A DNA stretch of 64,000 nucleotides from Catenulispora yoronensis (GCF_039531695.1 NZ_BAAAQN010000060.1:12105-76104); one strand, 5' to 3'. Counted from the first letter of the stretch, positions 16,676 through 26,251 are shown. Made by a program: numbers and translations. Notes: generated by a model from the sequence alone, not told the origin.

Positions 16676-18214
16676 CTACTGGCTCAGCACGCGCCCCGGC
16701 CGCGCTGCGAGCACCTCCTCGTCACGCACCACCACTGTTCCGCCGACGACCACCAGCCGCACGCCCTCCGGCCCGGCCAGCGGATCGGCGAACGTTGCCC
16801 GGTCCGCCACCCGCTCCGGATCGAAGACCACGACATCGGCATATGCTCCGTCGCGCAGCACGCCGCGGCCGGTCAGCCCGAACCGCGCCGCCGTGGCCCC
16901 CGTCATCTTCCGCACCGCTTCCGGCAGCCCGAACAACCCCGCCTCGCGCGCATAATGCCCCAGCACCCGGCTGAACGTTCCCGCCCAGCGCGGATGCGGC
17001 AGACCAGGCTTCGGAACACCGTCCGATCCGATCATCGAATACGGCGCGGACAACACCCGCCGCACGTCGTCCTCCCGCATGGAGTGGCTGATGATCGACA
17101 CGTCGCCGTCCTCGGCCACCAGCAGTTCCGCGACCAGATCGAGCGGGTCCGTCCCGAACCCGGCCGCGATCTCGGCGACGGTCCGGCCCTGGTGCTGTGG
17201 ATGCCGGCGCGCGGACGCCACTGAGATCCGGTCCCAGCCGCCGTTTCCCACAGTGTTTTCCCAGCCTGGCACACCGTCCAGGATCGCCGTCCGCATCAGC
17301 TCTCTTTGCGCGGGGTCCCTCAGACGCTCCAGAAGGCGTGCTGGCCCACCGTCATGCGCCCACGGCGGCAGCATCGCGGCGAGCCCTGTGCTGCCAGCCG
17401 TATAGGGATAGACGTCGCAGGTGATGTCCATCCCGGAGGCGCGCAGTTCCTCAAACGTCACCAGGGTCGTCTCGGTACGTCCCCAGGCGTACTTACCGGC
17501 GGTCTTATGGTGCGACACGTGTAGTGCCGCACCGCTGTCACGGGCAATAGCGACCGCCTCTGTCAAAGCACCTTCCACACCTGACATCTCATCGCGCAGA
17601 TGCGTCACATATGGCTTCCCATGCTGTGCGGCGACGCGCGCTAATGCAGTGACCTCCGCAGTGCTCGCATATGCGCCAGGCGTATAGATCAGACCCGTGG
17701 ACAATCCCACAGCTCCGGCCGCGAGCGCTTCGTCGAGAGCCGCGGCCATCTGGGCGAGCTCTACCTCGGTGGCGGCGCGGGCATAATGCCCCACCACCGC
17801 GGCGCGCAGCGAACCATGGCCTACCAAGGACACAAGATGGTTGGCCCGCCCGACGGCAGCATGTGCTCGTCCCAGCGCCGCGAGCCCGGAGAAGTCGCCC
17901 GGGAAAGCGCTGCTCCCGCAGTTCCCGGCGATCTCGACGGTCACTCCCTGCCGCACCGCCGCGAACGCCTGCTCAGCCTCCAGCTCCCCGGCCGCAGCGG
18001 CCAGCGCGGTCGTGTCTGAATGCGTGTGTGCGTCAATGAATCCCGGCGCGACCACCAGCCCCGAGACGTCGACCACCTCGTCCGCCGTGACCGCCGCGTC
18101 CCGGTCGACCAGGGCGATCCGGCGTCCGACCACCGCCACATCGCGCGCGGCCAGCGGTGCCCCGGTCCCGTCGGCGACCAGGCCGCCGCGCAACAGGAGC
18201 GAGAAGCCCGTCAC
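16676..18214 (-). CDS. N-acyl-D-amino-acid deacylase (D-aminoacylase)
   Basis: This 512-residue amidohydrolase has GLVVAPGFIDAHTHSDTT near residue 55 (the HxH metal ligands), EIAGNCGSSAFP with the Cys ligand typical of D-aminoacylases, VTHLRDEMSGVEGAL, LHVSHHKTAGKYAWG, and SDGVPKPGLPHPRWAGTF with the catalytic Asp. It removes an acyl group from N-acyl-D-amino acids. GTG 18214 overlaps the TGA of the upstream PLP enzyme (GTGA), so the pair is translationally coupled. In related actinobacteria these two families are frequent neighbours. Confidence 0.9.
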   Translation of the reverse strand: MTGFSLLLRGGLVADGTGAPLAARDVAVVGRRIALVDRDAAVTADEVVDVSGLVVAPGFIDAHTHSDTTALAAAAGELEAEQAFAAVRQGVTVEIAGNCGSSAFPGDFSGLAALGRAHAAVGRANHLVSLVGHGSLRAAVVGHYARAATEVELAQMAAALDEALAAGAVGLSTGLIYTPGAYASTAEVTALARVAAQHGKPYVTHLRDEMSGVEGALTEAVAIARDSGAALHVSHHKTAGKYAWGRTETTLVTFEELRASGMDITCDVYPYTAGSTGLAAMLPPWAHDGGPARLLERLRDPAQRELMRTAILDGVPGWENTVGNGGWDRISVASARRHPQHQGRTVAEIAAGFGTDPLDLVAELLVAEDGDVSIISHSMREDDVRRVLSAPYSMIGSDGVPKPGLPHPRWAGTFSRVLGHYAREAGLFGLPEAVRKMTGATAARFGLTGRGVLRDGAYADVVVFDPERVADRATFADPLAGPEGVRLVVVGGTVVVRDEEVLAARPGRVLSQ

Positions 18215-19542
18215 AGCGTCCCGCTCCGAGCGACCAACTCGTCGAGGGTCTCGGCCCGGCGGAACACGCGGAACGACACCACCTCGGTGTCGGAGCCGTC
18301 GGCGCCGTCGGAGCCATCGGCGATCTCGAACCCGAACACCGGCGGCATCGGCAGGCTGTTGTACTGGAACGGCGAGGAGAAGTAGTACGCCCCGGTGTCC
18401 GGCACCACCACCACGTCCTCCGTCCCCAGCTTCGGCAGCTTCCGCTCCCGCGCCAGCAGGTCCCCGGCGAAGCAGCACGGCCCGGCCACGTCCTGCACCT
18501 CCAACTCCGCGCCGCTCGGCAGTCCGTGCCGGTCGTACGCCAGCACCCGCAGCGGCCACGCGTCCGGGGCGAACACCGTCCGGGCAGCCACTTGCGCCCC
18601 GGCATGCGTCAGCGCGATCGCTCGGCCGCCGGTGTACTTGGTGTACTCCACGCGGGAGGCGATGAAACCGTTCTTCGCCAAGATCGAACGCCCGTACTCG
18701 GTCACCACGCGGAACGCCCCGGAGAACAGCTCCGGAGCCGCGCGGCGCAGCACCGCCACATGATCGGCGAACGTCGGCGTGTCCTCGTCGCCGGTGAAGT
18801 CCACCGGCAGCCCGCCGCCGATGTCGACGCCCTCGACCTGCCCCGGCCGCAGCGCGTTCACCTGCTGCGCGAAGGCCACCGCCTCGGCGACGCCGTCCGC
18901 GTTCAGCTCCAGCGGGATGCCCTGTGAGCCGACGTGCACATGGACCCACCGCAGCCACGGCCGCGCGGCGTAGGCCCGCAGCAGCCGGTCGCGGTTCCCC
19001 GGGTCGGCCAGCGCGATCCCGAACTTCGTGGTCCGGCCGGCCGTCGACATCGCCTCGATCGACCCGATCCCGACCTGCGGGTTGATCCGCACCCCGAGCC
19101 GCCGCGCCGGCAGCCCGTCGGCGATCAGCCGGTCGACCCGCTCCAGCTCCTCGAAGTTGTCGATGTTCAGCGCGATGCCGCTGGTCAGCGCGTCCACCAG
19201 CTCCCGCCGCGACTTCGCCGGCGAGTCCAGCACCGTGCGCCCGGCCGGGAAGCCGGCGGCCCGGGCCTGCGCCAGCTCCCCGGGGCTGCTCACCTCGCAG
19301 CCCAGGCCGTGCTCCAGGAGCAGCGCCAGGACCGGCACCAGCGGGTTCGCCTTGGCGGCGAAGGAATGCAGCACGTCGAGCTCCGCGGGCCACGCGGCCC
19401 GCAGCTCCCGCGCGGTCTCGGCGATCCCGGTGACGTCGACGAACGCCGCCACCGGAGTCTCGTCCGGATCAAGAAGTCCCTGGCTCACCGCGGCGTGGAC
19501 GGCACGGTCTCGGCGCACTCTGCGGGCATGATGATCGGGCAT
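18211..19542 (-). CDS. PLP-dependent decarboxylase or racemase, fold III (DAP/Orn decarboxylase-like)
   Basis: This 443-residue protein belongs to the alanine-racemase-fold decarboxylases. The PLP lysine is in LHSFAAKANPLVPVL, the glycine-rich phosphate loop is VDIGGGLPVDF, and the C-terminal active-site signature is GPCCFAGDLLA followed by PDTGAYYFSSPFQYNSLP. It is not the standard biosynthetic lysA, because it stands outside lysine genes and is coupled to an N-acyl-D-amino-acid deacylase. A role in D-amino-acid turnover or racemisation is inferred. ATG 19542 has GAGGAA upstream. Confidence 0.8.
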   Translation of the reverse strand: MPDHHARRVRRDRAVHAAVSQGLLDPDETPVAAFVDVTGIAETARELRAAWPAELDVLHSFAAKANPLVPVLALLLEHGLGCEVSSPGELAQARAAGFPAGRTVLDSPAKSRRELVDALTSGIALNIDNFEELERVDRLIADGLPARRLGVRINPQVGIGSIEAMSTAGRTTKFGIALADPGNRDRLLRAYAARPWLRWVHVHVGSQGIPLELNADGVAEAVAFAQQVNALRPGQVEGVDIGGGLPVDFTGDEDTPTFADHVAVLRRAAPELFSGAFRVVTEYGRSILAKNGFIASRVEYTKYTGGRAIALTHAGAQVAARTVFAPDAWPLRVLAYDRHGLPSGAELEVQDVAGPCCFAGDLLARERKLPKLGTEDVVVVPDTGAYYFSSPFQYNSLPMPPVFGFEIADGSDGADGSDTEVVSFRVFRRAETLDELVARSGTL

Positions 19543-19813
19543 GGCGGGTTCCTCGCTCGGTCTCGGTCGGACTCCCGGTCGACGCACGTCGACGCACCTT
19601 CCGACGACCTAGCCTCCAAGCGCTTGAGGGCGACCGGAGCGAAGCCTCGAAAACCTCGCCGCTGACACTCGACATCATGCGGCGGGGGTTGCCGATCGAC
19701 GGGCAGCGGCCACGATGACGGCTCAAGCCGTCGTGCCGCCCCGGACCCGCCCGACCCGCCCGACCCGCCCGATCCGCCCGATCCGACCGACCCGACCCAG
19801 CCGAGGAGACCCC
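19543..19813. other. Divergent intergenic region with CCCGAC-type repeats
   Basis: These 271 bp separate the decarboxylase from the S9 peptidase. From about 19740 to 19800 the sequence is a degenerate CCGACCCG/CCGATCCG tandem array ending just before the AGGAG of the peptidase. No gene is supported. Confidence 0.5.
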
Positions 19814-21799
19814 GTGACAAAGGTCGAACACTCGTACGGCGCCTGGCCGTCGCCCATCACGCCGGAGGCCGCCGCGGCCGTGCCCGGGGCGCCGCAGTGG
19901 CCGACGGTGGTGGGCCCGGAGACGTGGTGGTGCGCGCCCGACCCGGCGACGGCGACCGTCGGACTGACGCGGCGGGGCGCCGACGGCCAGACACGTCCGG
20001 TGCTGGGTCCGGAGTGGCCGGTCGGGAACAAGGCCATCGGCTACGGCGGGCGGCCGTATCTGGCCACACCGGACGTCGTGGTGTTCTCCTGCTCGCGGGA
20101 CCAGCGGCTCTACGCGATCGGCGGCGGCGACGGCCCGCTGAGCGCCGCGGACCTGCCCGGCGGCGAGCCGAAGGCGCTCACCCCGGCGGACGCCGAAGGC
20201 ACCGTCACCAACTACTCCGACCCGATCCTCGACCCCACCGGCACCGAGGTCTGGGTGATCCGGGAGGCCACCCGCCTGGACGCGGCCGGCGCCCTGACCG
20301 ACCCGGCGCCCCGCACGACGCGGGACATCGTTGCGGTCCCGCTGAGCGGCGCCGCGGCCCAGGACCCCGGCGCGCTGCGCGTCGTCGCCCGGTCGCACCA
20401 GTTCCTGTCCACGATCCGGCTGAGCCCGGACGGCACCCGCCTGTCCTGGCTCGGATGGGACCACCCGGTGATGCCGTGGGAGACCACCGACCTGATGGTC
20501 GCCACGATCGTCGACGGCGTCGCCACCGCCGCGGGGCGCGTCCTCGGCGGCGACGACGTTGCCGTCTGCCAGGCAGAGTGGGCCGACGACCACAACCTCT
20601 ACGCCCTGGCCGACCCCGACGGCTGGTGGAACCTTTTCCGCGTCGACCTCGCCGCCGACAAGCCGACCGCGACCTGCGTCCTGCCGACGGAGACCGAGTG
20701 CGGACACGCGATCTGGCGGGTCGGATCGACGTCGTTCGCCGTCACCGAACAGGGGGTCGTGCTGCGGCGCAGCCTCGGCGAGGAAGCGCTGATCCTGTGG
20801 GACCCGGAGACCGGGACGGTCAGCGACCTCGCGCTGGAATGGAACGAGTTCGCGACCTCCGTCGCCGGCTCCGCCGACGGCCGCACCGTCGCCGTGGTGG
20901 CCAGCAGCCCGACGGAATCGTCCACCCCGCTGCGGATCGACCTCGGGCACCGCGCCGCCGTCCGGTGCGTCGAACGGCCGGAGTACGAGCACGAGGCCTG
21001 GGTCTCGGTGCCCCAGCGCCGGCACGCGGAGGTCGAGGGTGGATGGCAGGTCCCTTATATCTACTACCCGCCGACCAACCCCGAGTATCAGGGGCCTGCT
21101 GGCGAACTGCCGCCGCTGCTGATCGACGTCCACGGCGGCCCCACGAGCAGCACGGTCACATCGCGCTCCCTGGGATTCGCGCTGTTCACCTCGCGCGGCT
21201 ACGCCGTCGCGTCGGTCGACTACGGCGGTTCCACCGGCTACGGACGCGCCTACCGCGACCGGCTCCGGCACACCTGGGGCGTGACCGAGGTGGACGACTC
21301 CGTGGCGGTGGCGCGCGCCCTGGCGGCGGCGGGGCTGGCAGATCCGGCGCGCACCGCGATCCGCGGTGGCTCGGCCGGCGGCTGGGCGACGTTGGCGGCG
21401 CTCGCGCACAGCGACTACTTCGCGTGCGGGACGGTGTACTACCCGATCAGCGACCCGGCGACGTGGTACGACGAGCAGACGCACGACTTCGAGAGCCGGT
21501 ACATCCACTACCTGGTCGGCGACCCGGTGAAGGACGCCGAACGGTTCGCCCGGGTGTCGCCGCTCGCCCACGCCGAGAAGATCACCGCGCCGTTCCTCAT
21601 GTTGCAGGGGCTGGACGACGTGATCTGTAGGCCGGACCAGGCCCGGCGGATGGTGGAGGCGGTCGAGGCGGTGCGGCCCGGGCTGTGCCGGGGGCATCTG
21701 GAGTTCCCGGGGGAGGGACACGGGTTCCGGAAGGACGAAACGATGGCGGTCTGCCTGCAAGCTGAGCTTGACCTCTACGCCAGCGTCTTCGGAGCCTGA
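19814..21799 (+). CDS. S9 family prolyl oligopeptidase/acylaminoacyl peptidase
   Basis: This 661-residue enzyme has an N-terminal beta-propeller (about residues 20-390, repeats such as TIRLSPDGTRLSWLGWDHP) and a C-terminal alpha/beta-hydrolase domain. The nucleophile elbow is GGSAGGWATL, the Asp is in GLDDVICRPDQ and the His is in GEGHGF. Family members cleave short peptides, often releasing dipeptides or N-acylated residues. GTG 19814 was chosen because of AGGAG nine bases upstream. It is followed after 1 bp by an M20 peptidase, so the two probably form a peptide-degrading operon. Confidence 0.9.
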   Translation: MTKVEHSYGAWPSPITPEAAAAVPGAPQWPTVVGPETWWCAPDPATATVGLTRRGADGQTRPVLGPEWPVGNKAIGYGGRPYLATPDVVVFSCSRDQRLYAIGGGDGPLSAADLPGGEPKALTPADAEGTVTNYSDPILDPTGTEVWVIREATRLDAAGALTDPAPRTTRDIVAVPLSGAAAQDPGALRVVARSHQFLSTIRLSPDGTRLSWLGWDHPVMPWETTDLMVATIVDGVATAAGRVLGGDDVAVCQAEWADDHNLYALADPDGWWNLFRVDLAADKPTATCVLPTETECGHAIWRVGSTSFAVTEQGVVLRRSLGEEALILWDPETGTVSDLALEWNEFATSVAGSADGRTVAVVASSPTESSTPLRIDLGHRAAVRCVERPEYEHEAWVSVPQRRHAEVEGGWQVPYIYYPPTNPEYQGPAGELPPLLIDVHGGPTSSTVTSRSLGFALFTSRGYAVASVDYGGSTGYGRAYRDRLRHTWGVTEVDDSVAVARALAAAGLADPARTAIRGGSAGGWATLAALAHSDYFACGTVYYPISDPATWYDEQTHDFESRYIHYLVGDPVKDAERFARVSPLAHAEKITAPFLMLQGLDDVICRPDQARRMVEAVEAVRPGLCRGHLEFPGEGHGFRKDETMAVCLQAELDLYASVFGA

Positions 21800-21800
21800 T

Positions 21801-23231
21801 ATGAGTGATTTTGCTAAGAATGCTGATGGTGCTCGTGCTGTGCCGACCGGTGCGGCTGCGGCTGCGGCTGCTGCCGGGGCCGGGGCCGGGGCTGAGGCCG
21901 CGCCTGGCGTCGCCGCGGCGCGTTCCTTGCGGCCGAGCGCGGCGGACGCGGAGAAGCTGGCCGCGGACGCCGTCGCCGCGTGTTCCCGGTTGATCCAGTT
22001 CGACACCAGCAACTTCGGGGCCGGCGAGAGCCGCGGCGAGCGGCAGTGCGCCGAGTGGGTGGCCGAGCAGATCTCCGACGCGGGGTTCGATCCGCTGGTC
22101 CTGGAGTCGGCGCCGACCCGGGCCAACACCGTCGTCCGGATCCCCGGCACCGATCCGACCGCGCCGGCGCTGCTGGTGCACGGGCATCTGGACGTCGTCC
22201 CCGCCGAGCCGGCCGACTGGAAGTCCTACCCGTTCTCGGGAGAGGTCCGCGACGGCGCGGTCTGGGGCCGTGGCGCGCTGGACATGAAGGACATGGACTC
22301 GATGATGCTCGCGTTCGTGAAGCATCTGGCCCGGACCGGTCAGCGTCCGCCGCGCGATCTGGTGCTGGCGTTCACAGCCGACGAGGAGGACACCGGGGAC
22401 TTCGGCGCCGGATTCCTGGTGCGTGAGCATCCTGATTTGTTCGAGGGCGTGACGGCCGGGATCAGCGAGTCCGGCGGGCATTCGGTGCACCTGACCGACG
22501 GCAGTCGCCTTTATCCGATCGCGGCGGGGGAGCGCGGCAGCGCGTGGATGACGGTCACCGTCCGTGGGACGGCCGGTCACGGCTCACGGCGCAATGACGA
22601 CAATGCCATTGCCAAGGCCGCCGCGATGATTACACGCTTTGCGGAGTACCAGTGGCCGGTGCGTGTCGTGCCGATCGTGAAGGCGCTGCTCGACGGGCTG
22701 TCCGAGCACTTGGGCCGGGAGATCAGCCCCGAGGACTTGAGCGGCCTCGGAGACGCCGCGCCGTTGCTGGCTGACACGCTTCGCTGCTCGGTCAATCCGA
22801 CAATGCTGCGGGCCGGGTATAAGCACAATGTGATTCCGAGCGAAGCGAACGTCGCTTTGGACGGCCGGTTGTTGCCCGGTACCGAAGCCGAGTTCTTCGC
22901 GACGGTCGACGAGCTGCTCGGACCGGACGCGACACGAAGCGGGGATCAGAGCTTTCCGGTGAGCGCGGATTTCACCGCTCCGGACTTCGTCGCCATGGCG
23001 GCGGCGATCAAGGCTCACGATCCGGCGGCGTTGGTGCTGCCGTACTGCATGACGGGTGGCACGGACGCCAAGGCCTTTGCGAAGCTGGGCATTCCGGGCT
23101 TCGGGTTCGTGCCGGGGCGCACGCCGGTCGGGTTCGATGCCTGGGAGTACGTGCACGGGGTCGACGAGCACGTGCTGGTCGACAGTCTGGCGTTCGGGGT
23201 GAGCGTGTTGACGACGTATTTGATGTCCTGA
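21801..23231 (+). CDS. M20/M28-like metallopeptidase (dipeptidase/deacylase family)
   Basis: This 476-residue co-catalytic zinc enzyme begins with an Ala/Gly-rich extension (about residues 10-40, many GCG/GCC/GGC codons). The catalytic domain has HGHLDVVPAE (first metal His and Asp), GRGALDMKDMD (bridging Asp), FTADEEDTGDFG (catalytic Glu pair) and TVRGTAGHGSR in the dimerisation domain. It hydrolyses dipeptides or N-acyl amino acids. ATG 21801 directly follows the S9 stop codon. With the S9 peptidase and the divergent D-aminoacylase pair it makes a local cluster for breakdown of modified peptides. Confidence 0.9.
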   Translation: MSDFAKNADGARAVPTGAAAAAAAAGAGAGAEAAPGVAAARSLRPSAADAEKLAADAVAACSRLIQFDTSNFGAGESRGERQCAEWVAEQISDAGFDPLVLESAPTRANTVVRIPGTDPTAPALLVHGHLDVVPAEPADWKSYPFSGEVRDGAVWGRGALDMKDMDSMMLAFVKHLARTGQRPPRDLVLAFTADEEDTGDFGAGFLVREHPDLFEGVTAGISESGGHSVHLTDGSRLYPIAAGERGSAWMTVTVRGTAGHGSRRNDDNAIAKAAAMITRFAEYQWPVRVVPIVKALLDGLSEHLGREISPEDLSGLGDAAPLLADTLRCSVNPTMLRAGYKHNVIPSEANVALDGRLLPGTEAEFFATVDELLGPDATRSGDQSFPVSADFTAPDFVAMAAAIKAHDPAALVLPYCMTGGTDAKAFAKLGIPGFGFVPGRTPVGFDAWEYVHGVDEHVLVDSLAFGVSVLTTYLMS

Positions 23232-23554
23232 CGTCTTGCACCACCCCGGGGTCGGTCCTCATCCGGACCGGCCCCGCGGTGGTGCGACAGTGCGGCACCA
23301 CCCCACCCGCCACCCCACGCCACCACACCCGTCCCCGCGCCGACCCCAGCGCGGACCCTCGCAGCACCTTGCGTCACCCCTCCCGCCCCCAGCGGCGAGC
23401 CTCCGAGCCCCGGCGCCACTGGCGCGCCTGACGGTGTCGTCCTAGATTCGACCTCGGATGGTTAGATCGCCACAGCGGTTGAGCCCTTCCCAACGGAACA
23501 GCGTCACACGGCTCTGCCACCTCCCGTCCCTGTTTCGCAGGAAAGGAAAGCTCC
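23232..23554. other. Intergenic region, no feature recognised
   Basis: These 323 bp between the M20 peptidase and the multicopper oxidase contain C/A-rich low-complexity sequence (CACCCC words, about 23260-23420). The AGGAAAGGAAAG ribosome binding site of the next gene is at the end. No gene or clear terminator was found. Confidence 0.4.
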
Positions 23555-24700
23555 GTGACTGCTGCTACTCCGCTGCGCCCTCGTGCGCGCCGAAGCCGTG
23601 GCCGCGGTGAGCTGCTCGTGGGTCAGTTCGGTGCGCGGGCCGTGTTGGTGGTCACCGTGTTGGCGATCGTGTCGGCGGCTTGCGGCGCTGTCGCCCTGGC
23701 CTCCTCGGCCGTGGCCCCGGGCGGGTCGGTCGCGGTGGATTCCGGGGTGGGGCTGGTGTCGGGGCAGGTGTTCCGCGATCCGCCCGACGCCGAGGTGGAG
23801 GACGGGATCGACCGGGCGTTGACCATCACCCTGGACACCGCTGACATGCGCTACGAGCTCGGGCCCGGGAAGTGGGCTTGGGGCCAGGCGTATGACGGTT
23901 CTTATACGGTGCCGACCCTGCGGGTGCTGCCGGGGGCGCAGGTGACCGTGCGCTTGGTGAACAACCTCGCGGTGGCCACGAAGGTGCGCTTCCACGGGCT
24001 GCGGCTGGCTTCGGCCCCGTCCGACAGCACGCCGATGTGCGTCGCGGCGGGCACGACGATGACGTACCAGATGGCGATTCCGGATGATCATCCGCTGGGC
24101 ACGTACTGGTACCACACGCATGTGCTGACCACGCCCTGTCCGGCGGCCTCGGGCCAGGACCAGAGCGGCGCGGAGGGCGACAACAAGGTCTACGCCGGAC
24201 TCTCCGGAGCGCTGATTGTGGGCGATGACCGGACCCTGCTGCCCCCGGCGTACCGCGGGATCGCGGCGCACACGTTCGTGTTGCAGGACCCGGCGGCCGC
24301 CACCAGCGGGGCGCCGGCGCCGGAGGACTGCCTGGTCAACGGCGAACTGCGACCGGTGCTGGCGATGCGGCCGAACGAGACGCAGCTGTGGCGGCTGGTC
24401 AACGCCACCATGGGTGTCTCCTACCAGCTGCGGCTGGACAACTCCAGCTTCACCGTGGTGGGCGAGGACGGCGCGCCGGTGAAGACCGTCACGACCGCCG
24501 ACACGCTGCTGCTGCGTCCGGGCAAGCGCTACGACGTGCTGGTGACGGCGGGCGGCTGGCCGGGCGACGCCTGGCTGCGGACCACGGCGCTGGGCAAGGG
24601 AGCCGATCCGGACGACGATCAGTACTCGAATACGCTGCTGGTGCGGCTGGCCGTGTTCGGGATGTCGGTCAGACGCCTGCCGCCGCTGGGAAGCCAGTGA
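23555..24700 (+). CDS. Degenerate, shortened multicopper oxidase-like protein
   Basis: This 381-residue protein starts with a basic N-terminus and a membrane segment or signal (about residues 28-52). Two cupredoxin-like domains follow. The first copper motif, normally HxHG, reads VRFHGL with only one His. The second, TYWYHTHVLT, is intact. The third domain with its HPxHxH and HCHxxxH copper ligands is absent: the protein ends after LRLAVFGMSVRRLPP, before it would begin. A typical enzyme has about 450-550 residues. It may be a structural or electron-accepting remnant rather than an active oxidase. GTG 23555 follows AGGAAAGGAAAG. Confidence 0.7.
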   Translation: MTAATPLRPRARRSRGRGELLVGQFGARAVLVVTVLAIVSAACGAVALASSAVAPGGSVAVDSGVGLVSGQVFRDPPDAEVEDGIDRALTITLDTADMRYELGPGKWAWGQAYDGSYTVPTLRVLPGAQVTVRLVNNLAVATKVRFHGLRLASAPSDSTPMCVAAGTTMTYQMAIPDDHPLGTYWYHTHVLTTPCPAASGQDQSGAEGDNKVYAGLSGALIVGDDRTLLPPAYRGIAAHTFVLQDPAAATSGAPAPEDCLVNGELRPVLAMRPNETQLWRLVNATMGVSYQLRLDNSSFTVVGEDGAPVKTVTTADTLLLRPGKRYDVLVTAGGWPGDAWLRTTALGKGADPDDDQYSNTLLVRLAVFGMSVRRLPPLGSQ

Positions 24701-24895
24701 CTGCTCCGGACCGGACCGCTCCAGACCAGACCGCTGCGGACTGCTCCGGCCTGCTCCGGGCCGGACCGCTCCAGACCGAACTGCTCCGGACCAGGCCGGA
24801 CTGCGCCGAACTGCTCCGGCCCGCTCGGCTCCAGACCGAACCGCTCCAAGCCGGGCCGCCGGCCGGCGCGGCCGGTCGACGCGGCCGGTCGACGC
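24701..24895. repeat. Degenerate tandem repeat (CTCCGGACCGGACCG type)
   Basis: Directly behind the oxidase gene are about ten degenerate copies of a 10- to 20-bp word made from GACTGCTCCGG and ACCGCTCCAGACCGA. They end in a duplicated GGTCGACGCGGCC. No gene is supported. Confidence 0.6.
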
Positions 24896-24953
24896 GGCCA
24901 GGTGCGGCTGATCAATCAGCCGTTTCGCACCGCCCCTCCCAGGCGCCGATCGT

Positions 24954-25901
24954 CTACGCCCGATCCGCGTCGGCGATCAGGTCCCGTCCCAGCCGCGTCA
25001 CCTGATGCCGCACCGCCTGTCCGTCCCGCATGGTGTCGATCAGCCCCGCGCCCCGCAGCACCGTCGCGTGCCGCGAGGCGGTGGCGGGCGACAGGCCCAG
25101 GGAGTCGGCCAGGTCGCCGGTGGTGATGGCGGGCGACCAGGCGATGGTGGTCAGCGTCGCGGCGCGTGAGCTTCCAAGCAGCGCGGTCAGGGCGATGCTG
25201 GGGCCGCGCAGGACCAGGTCGGGGGAGTTGAGCGCGTAGGGCGTCGGGTAGCCGATGGTGACCAGGTCCGGGTCGGCGTCGTCGATCAGCAGCACGCCGG
25301 TGGCCAGGGTCAGCGGACGCAGGACCAGGGTCCGGCCGGCCAGTTCGCAGTCGTGGTCGGAGACGGTGTCCAGGGTGAGGGTCGAGCCGGCCCAGTGGAT
25401 CTTCGGATGGACGGCCGACAGCGCGGACCCGATGCCGGTGGCGGCGGCCCGCGCGCCGGCCCGGGCGGCGGTGCGGGCGACGGCGGCCGAGATGCGGCGG
25501 CGGTAGGGCTCGATGGCGGTGGTGCGGAAATCGGTCACGGCCGCCTGCAGGCGCTCGTGCGCGGCGTCGTCGCCGTCGGCCAGCGCGCGGTTGAAGCGGG
25601 TCAGACCGTTCTGCGGCGCTATGTGCTCCAGGTAGTCGACCACGTCGGTGATCAGCGGTCCGTCCGGGCGGCTCAGCAGGCCGGGCAGGCTGCGGACCGT
25701 GTACAGGCCGGTGACGGCGCTCAGCGAATCAGTGGCCTGACGGCGCGCGACGTCGTCGCGCCAGCGGGTCAGGCGCGGGACCGCGGCCCGGTCCCCGTCG
25801 GCGGCCAGGGCCCCGCCGCTCATCAGCTCCAGGCCGAAGTCGGGCGTGGAGGCGATGCGGACCCGGGCCACGTCGTCGCTGGACATGCGGATGCGGATCA
25901 C
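24954..25901 (-). CDS. ArsR-like winged-helix regulator with large N-terminal domain
   Basis: This 315-residue protein has a C-terminal winged helix (about residues 235-310: TTGDLADSLGLSPATASRHA, then VLRGAGLIDTMRDGQAVRHQ). The N-terminal domain of about 200 residues starts with SSDDVARVRIASTPDFGLEL. This is the architecture of actinobacterial ArsR/SmtB-like proteins with a DUF5937-type N-terminus. No metal-binding cysteine cluster is seen. GTG 25901 is preceded by GGAGGGGG. A paralogous design is found at 33880-34824. The target is unknown. Confidence 0.75.
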   Translation of the reverse strand: MIRIRMSSDDVARVRIASTPDFGLELMSGGALAADGDRAAVPRLTRWRDDVARRQATDSLSAVTGLYTVRSLPGLLSRPDGPLITDVVDYLEHIAPQNGLTRFNRALADGDDAAHERLQAAVTDFRTTAIEPYRRRISAAVARTAARAGARAAATGIGSALSAVHPKIHWAGSTLTLDTVSDHDCELAGRTLVLRPLTLATGVLLIDDADPDLVTIGYPTPYALNSPDLVLRGPSIALTALLGSSRAATLTTIAWSPAITTGDLADSLGLSPATASRHATVLRGAGLIDTMRDGQAVRHQVTRLGRDLIADADRA

Positions 25902-26180
25902 CGGTGCCCCCTCCCCGTCGCAGCGCATTTGCGCCTGATTGCAAGAGCGTAGCCCGGTGCCGCGCCGATGATCGAGCATTTATGCGTTCGAGCACTGATT
26001 TCCGGATTCGTAGTCGCAGCGTTGTCCAGAAGGGGGACCGTGATCCAGACGGACTGCAACGTTTCGTGACCCACTGGTCGTCGGGACCGGGCCGCGGGGC
26101 CCGGCAACATCGGACGGTCGGCACCTGTCCCGCCCGGCGGTGCTACCGTTTTCGGTGCGTCCAGCGCGACGCCGCCGATG

Positions 26181-26251
26181 CCGAGAGGCGCTGCAACGGA
26201 TCCTCGCGATCCGCCACGCTCGGTCTCGATGTCTTTCCCAAGGGCGCCTCC
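26181..26251 (+). ncRNA. S-adenosylhomocysteine (SAH) riboswitch aptamer
   Basis: The RNA fits the SAH riboswitch: P1 CCGAG (26181-26185) pairs with CTCGG (26219-26223); the conserved GGCGCTGCAAC core follows; P2 is GGATC-CTCGC-GATCC; and a 3' strand GCGCCTC (26244-26250) can form a 7-bp pseudoknot with GAGGCGC (26185-26191). It sits directly upstream of ahcY, the usual partner. SAH accumulation turns on its own hydrolase in known cases. Confidence 0.9.

Noticed and set aside
18211..19542. Biosynthetic diaminopimelate decarboxylase lysA
   Set aside because: The fold is right, but the context (coupled to an N-acyl-D-amino-acid deacylase, no lysine genes) does not support assigning the symbol.
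19469..22150. 893-residue open frame on the minus strand opposite the S9 and M20 peptidase genes
   Set aside because: The plus strand encodes two complete peptidases with catalytic motifs; the minus frame has none and lacks a ribosome binding site.
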